Under the pieces are notes generated by a model. The model did no database searches. It saw only the letters and a list, made by a program, of their open reading frames with translations, and had not been told where the DNA came from. A DNA stretch of 64,000 nucleotides. Source: Planctomycetota bacterium (GTDB taxonomy: Bacteria > Planctomycetota > UBA1135 > JACQFD01). Positions 8,870 through 16,349 of the stretch are shown in pieces. The stretch covers positions 81,481-145,480 of the forward strand of contig JAEUHX010000055.1 of assembly GCA_016792805.1 (NCBI GenBank). Direction: 5' to 3'. How positions within the stretch are numbered: position 1 is the first letter of the stretch; every line of letters starts with the position of its first letter. The translations under genes and the position numbers were made by a program.

Positions 8870-11092
8870 ATGTCCAAGACTCTTCGCTCCACCGCATGGC
8901 TCATGAACGGCGCTCTCGCCGCCTCCGCATTCTTGCTGAGCAACGCGCGAGCCCAGCAATTCACCAATGTTTCCTCTACGAGTCTTCCGCCGCTCGGATC
9001 GGCCACGGAAGCAACGAAATTTGCCGATCTCGACCTCGACGGAGATCTTGATCTGGTTTACGCGAATGGTGGAGACGCCAATAATCAGCAGAGCCGTATC
9101 CTGTTCAACCAGGGGCTCTCGAGCGCCGGCGGCGGCGCCCTCGGCACGATCGGCGTCTACATCGACCGGACGACGACGAACCTGACTCCGAACTTCACAC
9201 AGTCTTCGCGAGATGTTCAGATTGTTGATATCGACAACGACGGCGATTTCGACTTCTACTTCTCCAACCACTCCCAGGGCACGAACCAGTCGAACACATG
9301 GTTCGTGAACCAGGGATTGGCCCAGGGCGGAACGACGGGCATTTTTGTCCGCGACATGAGCCGCTGGAATGGCCTCGGGAGCCCCGGCTCGTCAATTCCC
9401 GCGGCCCAGGTGATCAACAGCGGAAACTTCGCCGGCGGATTCGTCGACTGGTCGTGCCAGTGCGATTTCGCCGATGCGGACCTCGACGGCGACTCCGATC
9501 TATTGCACTCGTCCTACGGCCCCGGCTTCAACGCCGCCGTGATGACACGCCTCTTCCTCAATATTCCGAATCCCAATGTGATCGGTGGAGGTGCTGGAAA
9601 GGGCGACGGCTTCTTCCGCGAGTACAACCCCTCAAATGCTGTGTCGCCCAATCCTTCTCTGAATGAAGGGAACGCGGCGGGATTCGTGGAGGGAGCGCAG
9701 CAAGCCAATACCGCAAATACGGCGGGGCAGTTCCACGACATCACCAACATGTCGCTCGACGTCGACTTCGGCGACATGGATGGAGATTTCGACATCGACA
9801 TCTATGCAAACTCGCGCGACACGCGCCAGCGCTTCTATCAGAATCGCTATTTCGAGAACGGTGGCGGTCTCGGAAGCGAGGGTTCGGGCACACGCCTCTA
9901 TCGGGATGTCACCAATGCATGGGCGCCGAACCTGACGGACGCAAGCGCAAACTACGACGGCGACATCCACGATATGGATAACGATAACGACATCGACGGT
10001 TACTTCCTCAATGGAGGAGGCGGCACGACCGATGTGTGGGCGCTCAATAATGGCACCGGTCTGCTGGGAGCAAATCTCATCGTCCCCAACTCCGGCAGTG
10101 ACGACAATGAGATTGACTGGCACGACTACGACAATGACGGTGACATTGACCCGTTCATCTCGGCGTTCGCGGGACCCGATCGACTCTATAAGAATCAGTT
10201 CGTCGAAACGGGGAATATTAACCTTATTCAGGTCACCGGCCTCGCGTCCGGCGTAGGCTCCTCCACGCTCGGCTCCGACATTGGCGACATGGACAACGAC
10301 GGTGACACCGACGTGATCTGCGCCGAGGATGGCGGAGTGAACGAGGTGCTTCTCCGCAACAATCTCAATGTTCCCGACCCAATCGCCCCGCGCGTTCCAA
10401 ACATTCAGGCGCTTGCGAATGGCCCGGCGACGAGCACGGCGCGGCGAGTGCTCGCTCGCGCATTCGACAACGTGAATCTCGAGTACTTCCACCATGCGAC
10501 GGGAACGTTGAACTTCACAGTGAATGGCTCGCCTGCAGCGAGCCCGCTCTTCTACGCCGGAGGCAATATTTGGCGCGGCGAGATTCCGGGCTATTGGCAC
10601 GGCACGATCGGCTACTCGGTCTCGATTACAGATCGCCGCGGCAATACCGGCACATCCTCTCCGCAGAGTGTCACCATTTCCCCGGTCGGGTTGGCGGCCT
10701 TTGGCACGGGCGTGAATGGATGTTCGGGCGGCCATGCCATCAGCGCGAATTCCTCTCCTGCGCTGCCCAACCCCGATTTCCAGGTGAGTGTCACGAACTG
10801 CCCGCCGAGTTCGATACAGCTCATGCTGGTGAGCAATGGCGCGGGAACAGGAAATGACGACTTCGGTATCGGCATCCCGATGTGGGTAAACCTCTTCTCG
10901 CCAGAGGTCTACGCGTTCGACCTCGTCGTGAACGCCACTGGAACTGGCGTCTCCTCGGTGCCTCTGCCCAGCTCGGCGGCGTTGTCGGGGGTCACCTACC
11001 ACTGGCAGGCGATCATCGCGAACACGACGTGCGTGATCGCGCCGTTCAACCTTTCCTCGAGCGGCGCACTCAGCACGACGCTGTTCCAGTAA
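8870..11092 (+). CDS. Exported FG-GAP/VCBS protein, paralogue 1 of 3
   Basis: A 740-aa secreted protein, the first of three tandem paralogues. A signal peptide (ending ...LLSNARAQQ) precedes FG-GAP blades with calcium loops DLDLDGDLDLVY, DIDNDGDFDFYF, DADLDGDSDLLH, DMDNDNDIDGYF, DYDNDGDIDPF and DMDNDGDTDVI. A beta-sandwich linker (~510-600) with FTVNGSPAASPLFYAGGN comes before a C-terminal domain (~605-740) with GCSGGHAIS and TNCPPSS, shared with the next two genes and the protease at 20323. Codon use is mixed, with many AAT and ATT codons, unlike paralogue 2. A GAGG ribosome binding site lies 7-8 nt before the ATG. Function unknown; a surface or matrix protein is likely. Confidence 0.9.
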   Translation: MSKTLRSTAWLMNGALAASAFLLSNARAQQFTNVSSTSLPPLGSATEATKFADLDLDGDLDLVYANGGDANNQQSRILFNQGLSSAGGGALGTIGVYIDRTTTNLTPNFTQSSRDVQIVDIDNDGDFDFYFSNHSQGTNQSNTWFVNQGLAQGGTTGIFVRDMSRWNGLGSPGSSIPAAQVINSGNFAGGFVDWSCQCDFADADLDGDSDLLHSSYGPGFNAAVMTRLFLNIPNPNVIGGGAGKGDGFFREYNPSNAVSPNPSLNEGNAAGFVEGAQQANTANTAGQFHDITNMSLDVDFGDMDGDFDIDIYANSRDTRQRFYQNRYFENGGGLGSEGSGTRLYRDVTNAWAPNLTDASANYDGDIHDMDNDNDIDGYFLNGGGGTTDVWALNNGTGLLGANLIVPNSGSDDNEIDWHDYDNDGDIDPFISAFAGPDRLYKNQFVETGNINLIQVTGLASGVGSSTLGSDIGDMDNDGDTDVICAEDGGVNEVLLRNNLNVPDPIAPRVPNIQALANGPATSTARRVLARAFDNVNLEYFHHATGTLNFTVNGSPAASPLFYAGGNIWRGEIPGYWHGTIGYSVSITDRRGNTGTSSPQSVTISPVGLAAFGTGVNGCSGGHAISANSSPALPNPDFQVSVTNCPPSSIQLMLVSNGAGTGNDDFGIGIPMWVNLFSPEVYAFDLVVNATGTGVSSVPLPSSAALSGVTYHWQAIIANTTCVIAPFNLSSSGALSTTLFQ

Positions 11093-11100
11093 TCGGCGAC

Positions 11101-11170
11101 CTCGTCGCGGCGAGGCGGTCCGACGATGAGATCCCCAAAAAGCCCGTGTGCGAAGCTCCGATGGCTTTTG
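11101..11170 (-). repeat. Fragment of the dispersed intergenic element
   Basis: Read on the minus strand it gives GGAGCTTCGCACACGGGCTT, then TTTGGGGATCTCATCGTCGG, then ACCGCCTCG. This aligns with the copies at 22826-22895 and 37673-37850. It lacks the inverted 15-mer ends. It begins within 10 bp of the stop of paralogue 1. Confidence 0.5.
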
Positions 11171-11198
11171 CCGCGGGCTGCTAGCGCGTTGCTTTAAG

Positions 11199-11226
11199 CG
11201 CGAGCCTCGGGAAACCGGGGCTCGCG
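11199..11226 (+). terminator. Terminator hairpin after FG-GAP paralogue 1
   Basis: A 12-bp stem (CGCGAGCCTCGG / CCGGGGCTCGCG, one G-U wobble in RNA) closed by a GAAA tetraloop at 11211-11214. TCGTTTT follows, giving a short U-run. This is a good rho-independent terminator for the gene ending at 11092. Confidence 0.8.
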
Positions 11227-11497
11227 TCGTTTTGGGGAAAATGCATGCCCCCTCTGTCGAGATAAAGCGACGTCGTAGAGAGTAAGACCCTTCTTCGAAG
11301 GAGTAGGAGCCGGAAGTTTCGGCTGAGCGGAACCCTGCTCGGTTGACGGCGCGTCGGATGGTCCCGTAGATTCTTGGGTCGGCGTAACCCCGCAGGTCGC
11401 CACTCAACCTGTCTCCCTCGTCATCTCCTCTGTTCCTCGCTCAATCAGCGAGCGGCAGCCGTCGGCGCCCCTCACCTCGAGCGGCAATGTGGCTGTC

Positions 11498-13723
11498 ATG
11501 AGTTTCACGATGCGTACTCAACCGTGTCACTCCCTCTGGTTCATCGCCGGAGTATTTGCTGCGGCGGGTATGTTCGCGACGAAGTCGTCCGCTCAAACGG
11601 CCGGCCAGTTCACGAACGTCTCCGCGACGAACCTTCCGGCGCTCGGCGCCGCGACTGAGGCCGCGAAGTTCGCGGACCTCGACCTCGACGGCGACCTGGA
11701 CCTCGTTTACGCCAATGGCGGCGACGCGAACAACCAGCAGAGCCGCGTCCTCTTCAACCGTGGCCTGGCTCAGGCCGGCGGCGGCGCCCTCGGCGCGATC
11801 GGCACCTACCTCGATCGTACGACGACGAACCTGACGCCGAACTTCACGCAGTCGTCCCGCGACGTCCAGATCGTGGACCTCGACAACGACGGCGACTTCG
11901 ACTTCTACTTCTCGAACCACTCCCAGGCGGTGAACCAGTCGAACACCTGGTTCATCAACCAGGGCCAGGCTCAGGGTGGCGCCGCGGGCGTGTTCGTCCG
12001 CGACATGTCCCGCTGGGTCGGCCTCGGTGCGGCCGGTTCGTCGGTTCCTGGCGCCCTGGTGATCAACTCGGGCAACTTCGCCGGCGGCTTCGTCGATTGG
12101 TCCTGCCAGTGCGACTTCGCCGACGTCGATTTCGACGGTGACATGGATCTCTTCCACACGTCGTACGGCTCGGGCTTCAACGCGCTCGTGATGTCGCGCC
12201 TCTACCTGAACGGCTTCGGCACGACGCTCGGCTCGTTCAAGGAGTACAACCCGTCGAACGCGGTTTCGGGCAACCCGAACCTTGCGGCGGGCAGCGCGGC
12301 CGGTTTCGCCGAAGGCGTTCAGCAGAACAACACGGCGAACACGACGGGCCTCGAGCACGACATTACCAATATGTCGCTCGACGCCGACTTCTCCGACATG
12401 GATGGCGACTTCGACCTCGACATCTATGCCAACTCCCGAGACACGCGGCAGCGGTTCTACCAGAGCCGCTTCTTCGAGAACGGCGGGAACCTCGGAAACG
12501 GCACGACGACGCGCCTCTACCGCGACGTCACAAATGCGTGGGCTCCTGGTCTTACAGATGCGTCGAGCAACTATGACGGCGATCTGAACGACATGGACCT
12601 CGACAACGACACCGATCTGTACGCGTTGAACGGCCTCGCCGGCTTCACGGACGGCTGGCTGCTGAACAACGGCACGGGTGCCCTCGGAGCCAACAACACG
12701 GTTCCGAGCTCGGGCGCAGACGACAACGAAATCGACTGGCTCGACTACAACAACGACGGTGACGTCGATGTGTACATTTCGGCGTTCGCTAGCCCCGATA
12801 AGTTCTATCGCAACCAGTTCGTCGAGACCGCGAGCGTGAACCTTGCGCTCGTCTCCGGCGTGATCTCCGGGACGACGCCGTCGCGCTCGCTCGCGGCGGA
12901 TCCGGGCGACATGGACAACGACGGCGACCTGGACATCATCGTGGCGGAAGACGCGGGCATCGACGAGGTGCTGCTGCGCAACAACATCAACGTTCCCGAT
13001 CCGATCGCCCCGCGCGTTCCGGGCCTGATTCCGCTGGCAGGCGGCCCCGCCACGTCGGCTCCCCGCGTTGTTCTCGCTCGCGCGTACGACAACGCGAACC
13101 AGGAGTACTTCGAGCACGGCACGGGTGTGCTGAACTTCACGGTCAACGGTTCGCCGAAGACCGCGCCGCTCAAGTACGCCGGCGGTAACGTGTGGCGTGG
13201 TGTGATCCCCGGCTACTGGTTCGGCACGATCCAGTACTCGGTCGCGATCACGGACCGCAAGGGCAACACCGGCAACTCGATCACCCGGACGGTCAACGTG
13301 ACGTCGACGGGCCTGTCGAACTTCGGGACGAGCACGCCGGGCTGCGCCGGTGCGCATGCCATCAGCGGCAACTCGGCTCCGACGATCGGCAACACCGAGT
13401 TCGTGGTCAACGTCACCAACTGCCCGCCGTCGACCACCCAGCTCCTGCTGGCGTCGAACTCGCAGGGCGTCGGTGGCGACCCGTTCGGTCTCGGCCTGAC
13501 GAACGGCATGTGGGTCGACCTCTTCTTCGCAACGGAGGTCTACGCGCTTGATCTCTTCGTGAATGGCGGCGGCCTCGGCTCGACCGCGATCACGATCCCG
13601 AACGTCTCGGGCCTGATCGGCGTGAACTACTACATGCAGGGCATCATTGTGAACTTCGCCTGCTCCTTGCCTCCGTTCAACATCTCGGGCTCGAACGGCC
13701 TGCAGCTGACGATCCAGGGCTAA
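11498..13723 (+). CDS. Exported FG-GAP/VCBS protein, paralogue 2 of 3 (likely highly expressed)
   Basis: A 741-aa paralogue of the genes on both sides, closely similar to paralogue 1 throughout (FADLDLDGDLDLVYANGGD is identical in both). It has a signal peptide (..GVFAAAGMFATKSSAQ), FG-GAP calcium loops, and the C-terminal GCAGAHAIS / TNCPPS domain. Codon choice is strikingly uniform: almost all AAC, GAC, TTC, GGC and ACG, whereas paralogue 1 mixes synonyms. That is the usual mark of a very highly expressed gene. The start is uncertain: GTG 11489, ATG 11498 and ATG 11510 are all in frame before the signal peptide. It ends before a perfect terminator hairpin. A major surface or extracellular protein is inferred. 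Confidence 0.9.
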   Translation: MSFTMRTQPCHSLWFIAGVFAAAGMFATKSSAQTAGQFTNVSATNLPALGAATEAAKFADLDLDGDLDLVYANGGDANNQQSRVLFNRGLAQAGGGALGAIGTYLDRTTTNLTPNFTQSSRDVQIVDLDNDGDFDFYFSNHSQAVNQSNTWFINQGQAQGGAAGVFVRDMSRWVGLGAAGSSVPGALVINSGNFAGGFVDWSCQCDFADVDFDGDMDLFHTSYGSGFNALVMSRLYLNGFGTTLGSFKEYNPSNAVSGNPNLAAGSAAGFAEGVQQNNTANTTGLEHDITNMSLDADFSDMDGDFDLDIYANSRDTRQRFYQSRFFENGGNLGNGTTTRLYRDVTNAWAPGLTDASSNYDGDLNDMDLDNDTDLYALNGLAGFTDGWLLNNGTGALGANNTVPSSGADDNEIDWLDYNNDGDVDVYISAFASPDKFYRNQFVETASVNLALVSGVISGTTPSRSLAADPGDMDNDGDLDIIVAEDAGIDEVLLRNNINVPDPIAPRVPGLIPLAGGPATSAPRVVLARAYDNANQEYFEHGTGVLNFTVNGSPKTAPLKYAGGNVWRGVIPGYWFGTIQYSVAITDRKGNTGNSITRTVNVTSTGLSNFGTSTPGCAGAHAISGNSAPTIGNTEFVVNVTNCPPSTTQLLLASNSQGVGGDPFGLGLTNGMWVDLFFATEVYALDLFVNGGGLGSTAITIPNVSGLIGVNYYMQGIIVNFACSLPPFNISGSNGLQLTIQG

Positions 13724-13762
13724 GGCGACTGAGACAGGTTCTCGGGGCGCAGGCTCCGAATG

Positions 13763-13790
13763 GCGGGCCTCGGCGAAAGCCGAGGCCCGC
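13763..13790 (+). terminator. Perfect 12-bp terminator hairpin after paralogue 2
   Basis: GCGGGCCTCGGC and GCCGAGGCCCGC form a perfect 12-bp stem around a GAAA tetraloop (13775-13778), followed by TGTGTTAT. It is the same architecture as the hairpin after paralogue 1. The U-tract is weak, but the stem is very stable. Confidence 0.75.
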
Positions 13791-13800
13791 TGTGTTATCG

Positions 13801-13882
13801 GAGCGGACTCTCGACCGAGAGTCGAAGTCCGCTTGTTCTCTGAGCGGACTCTCGACGGAGAGTCGAAGTCCGCTTGTTCTCC
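13801..13882. repeat. Two tandem 41-bp palindromic units
   Basis: Units 13801-13841 and 13842-13882 differ at two positions only (C to G in the palindrome centre, T to C at the end). Each carries GCGGACT...AGTCCGC as an outer stem and, inside, an alternative CTCTCG / CGAGAG stem. A third partial start (GAGCGAG) follows. They lie 150-230 bp upstream of paralogue 3 and just downstream of the terminator of paralogue 2. They could be a regulator site, a processing site or a REP-like element. Confidence 0.7.
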
Positions 13883-14029
13883 GAGCGAGATGTCTTTGCG
13901 TCATGGAAGCCAGGGAACCCGCTCCACCTCGGCGGCCGTCCATCTCGGCTTGCTGAATTCGCTCCTATCCCCTTTCCTTTCTTGGACCTGGCACCGAGCA
14001 TCGCTGACATCTCCAAAGGAAACTCCCCC

Positions 14030-16255
14030 GTGACTCGACGCGCCCTATCTCAGCTAGTTCTGCTCCCGGCGATCGCCCCGTTCATGCTTCCGATCCCGGC
14101 GGGTGCACAGGACCTTCAGCCCGGCGCCAATTTCGCATCGGCTCCCTCGAAGGTTGCGCAGGCGACTTCCTTCGCCGAAGGCGCGCGGCTCGCGGACTTC
14201 GATCAGGACGGCGACCTCGACGCCGTGATGGCGTTGGGTGGAACGTTCTCGTTGGGCCAGGCACGGCACTGGAGCAGCAACGCGTCAACTGCGGGTGGAT
14301 CATTTGCTTTCACCGACACCACCGCAGCACGAATGCCCGTTCTCCTCTCCCAAGCGCAGAGCCTCGAGGCACTCGACGTCGATGGAGACGGCGACCTCGA
14401 TCTGCATATCTGCAACACAGCACAGTTCTTTTCGCAGTCAAATCTTTGGCTCATCAACCAGGGCGGCAGCCAAGGCGGCAGTGCCGGCGTCTTCACTCTC
14501 GACCTGACTCGCTACAGCGGGATCGGGCTCGCGGGATCGTCGATTCCTTCCTCTCTCATGATCGCGAGCGGTGCGTTTTCCGGAGGATTTGCCGATTGGT
14601 CCCATGGATGTGACTTTGCCGATGTCGACCTCGACGGCGACCACGATTTATTGCAACTCTCCGTGGGGCCTTCCTTCGGCGGCGCCACCATGCATCGGCT
14701 CCTTCGCAATAGCGGCGGATTCTTTACAGAATACAATCCGTCTGCGGCGATCTCCGGCGCCACGAGCCTCGCTGCGGGCAGCGCCGCGGGCTGGGTCGAG
14801 GGAACACAAGCTGAGGGAACGAGCAACTCGACGGGTGCAAACCACGACATCACAGGCGTGAGCTTTGATGCCGATTTCGGCGACCTCGACGGCGACCTAG
14901 ATCTCGACCTCGTCGTCCAGCATCGCAATGCACAGTCGCGCGTCTATCAGAATCGTTATGTTGAGAACGGCTCGAGCATCGGAAATGAGGGCAGCGGGAC
15001 TCGCCTGTATCGAGATCTCACCGGCGCCGTGATCTCCCTCTCACAGTCAGGTCCTTGCCAGGACATCGAGCTGATGGACATCGACAGCGACGACGATCTC
15101 GATCTGTGGACTCTCAACTATGTTGGGTTCGCCGACCGCATTCACCTCAACAGCGGATCTGGGGCGTTCAGCTCGATCGGCTCGCCGCTCGGCGATGCGG
15201 GCGAAGACGAGAACGAGATCGACGTGACCGACTACGATGCCGACGGCGATCTCGATGTGTTTGTGTCGAACTTCCAGGGCACGAATCGAGTGTATAAAAA
15301 CCTCACGGCCCAGGGCGTCCTGCCGCTGAGCGCCTCCGATGTGCTGCAGCGCACGGGAGTTCTCGGCGTCGAGTCCGAGCTCGCAGCTCCGGGCACGAAT
15401 GCCAATTCATGGTTGTCGGCGGATGCGGGCGACCTGGATGGGGACGGCGACGAGGATCTGTTCGTTTCCCAGGACGGCATATCCACGCAGAGCTCCGTGC
15501 ACATCAATTCCCTCGGTGTCTCCGACACGGCGGCGCCGCGGCTGCCAATGATCACGACATTCGGAGCTCCCGTGAATCCCACGTCTGCGGCGCGCCGAAT
15601 CGTCGCGCAGGTGTATGACAACGGCGCTCTCGAGCGGCTGCGCGATGCCGTGGGAGTGCTCGAGTACTCGGTGAACGGCGGGCCGATTCAGACCGCGCCT
15701 GCGCGATGGGCCGGTGGGAATCTGTTTACATCGGAGATTCCCGGGTATCTGTTTGGTTCCATCCAATACACGATGAAAGTCACAGACCGGGCAGGCAACA
15801 CGGGGGCCTCGGCCTCGCGGAACCTGATCGTGAACTCGAACGGGCTGAGTCATTTCGGCGCAAGCTCGCCGGGCTGCGCAGGCCCCCATACCATCAGCGC
15901 CGAGACGGCTCCCACCATTGGGAATCCTGTATTTGCGGCAAACGTGGCTGCTTGCCCGCCGAGCACGACACAACTGCTCATCGCGACGAACTCTCAGGGT
16001 TTCGGCGGCGATCCGTTCGGGATCGGACTCGCGAACGGCACCTGGATCGACATCTTCTTGGCTTCGGAAGTGTATGCATTGGACCTCCACGTGGACGGCT
16101 CCGGTCTCGGCACAACTGCGTTGCCGCTGCCCAATGACGTCAACCTCGTGGGAGCTCAATACTTCCTGCAGGCGATCATTCAAAACACAGCCTGCTCTCT
16201 GCCTCCCTTCGATCTGAGCGCATCGGGCGGGCTCGCTGTCACCATTCTTCCGTAG
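14030..16255 (+). CDS. Exported FG-GAP/VCBS protein, paralogue 3 of 3
   Basis: A 741-aa third paralogue, the most divergent of the three. The GTG at 14030 is chosen because an AAAGGA ribosome binding site sits about 10 nt upstream and a signal peptide follows at once (VTRRALSQLVLLPAIAPFML, then PIPAGAQ); an ATG at 13874 would add 52 residues ahead of it. Calcium loops include DFDQDGDLDAVM, DVDGDGDLDLHI, DVDLDGDHDLL, DLDGDLDLDLV, DYDADGDLDVFV and DLDGDGDEDLFV. The C-terminal domain has GCAGPHTIS and AACPPSTTQLL. Codon use is like paralogue 1, not paralogue 2. No strong terminator follows; a hairpin copy of the dispersed repeat lies 30 bp past the stop. Confidence 0.9.
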   Translation: MTRRALSQLVLLPAIAPFMLPIPAGAQDLQPGANFASAPSKVAQATSFAEGARLADFDQDGDLDAVMALGGTFSLGQARHWSSNASTAGGSFAFTDTTAARMPVLLSQAQSLEALDVDGDGDLDLHICNTAQFFSQSNLWLINQGGSQGGSAGVFTLDLTRYSGIGLAGSSIPSSLMIASGAFSGGFADWSHGCDFADVDLDGDHDLLQLSVGPSFGGATMHRLLRNSGGFFTEYNPSAAISGATSLAAGSAAGWVEGTQAEGTSNSTGANHDITGVSFDADFGDLDGDLDLDLVVQHRNAQSRVYQNRYVENGSSIGNEGSGTRLYRDLTGAVISLSQSGPCQDIELMDIDSDDDLDLWTLNYVGFADRIHLNSGSGAFSSIGSPLGDAGEDENEIDVTDYDADGDLDVFVSNFQGTNRVYKNLTAQGVLPLSASDVLQRTGVLGVESELAAPGTNANSWLSADAGDLDGDGDEDLFVSQDGISTQSSVHINSLGVSDTAAPRLPMITTFGAPVNPTSAARRIVAQVYDNGALERLRDAVGVLEYSVNGGPIQTAPARWAGGNLFTSEIPGYLFGSIQYTMKVTDRAGNTGASASRNLIVNSNGLSHFGASSPGCAGPHTISAETAPTIGNPVFAANVAACPPSTTQLLIATNSQGFGGDPFGIGLANGTWIDIFLASEVYALDLHVDGSGLGTTALPLPNDVNLVGAQYFLQAIIQNTACSLPPFDLSASGGLAVTILP

Positions 16256-16284
16256 AAGCCGTCCATTCCTTGGCGCGCGCCCGT

Positions 16285-16307
16285 GGAGGACGTTTCAAAA
16301 GTCCTCC
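16285..16307. repeat. Hairpin copy of the dispersed element end
   Basis: GGAGGAC (16285-16291) and GTCCTCC (16301-16307) pair perfectly around GTTTCAAAA. This is the palindromic terminus of the dispersed element without the rest of the body. It lies between two convergent genes and may double as a terminator. Confidence 0.6.
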
Positions 16308-16349
16308 GTGCGCCCTCGGCAGTTTCGCCACACCGGCTCCGAGCCGCCG

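Larger units (their letters stand above)
11093..11497. other. Intergenic stretch: repeat fragment and terminator
   Basis: About 400 bp between paralogues 1 and 2, with no gene. It holds a fragment of the dispersed repeat (about 11101-11170) and a strong terminator hairpin (11199-11226). From about 11235 to 11497 there is presumably the promoter and leader of paralogue 2, but no -35/-10 pair could be picked out. Confidence 0.5.
13724..14029. other. Intergenic stretch: terminator and tandem palindromic repeats
   Basis: 306 bp between paralogues 2 and 3. It contains the terminator at 13763-13790, two 41-bp tandem repeats at 13801-13882, and, at the end, the AAAGGA ribosome binding site (about 14015-14020) that fixes the GTG start of paralogue 3. 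A reading frame crosses part of it from 13874, but it lacks a signal peptide at its own start. Confidence 0.6.

Noticed and set aside
9632..13357. Long minus-strand open frames (591 and 638 codons) opposite FG-GAP paralogues 1 and 2
   Set aside because: They are mirror images of the GAC/GTC- and GGC-rich codons of the plus genes, rich in Arg/Val/Glu/His, without signal peptide, domain or ribosome binding site. The sense proteins have clear domain structure.
13801..13882. Tandem repeat considered as a CRISPR array
   Set aside because: Only two abutting 41-bp units with no spacers and no cas genes.
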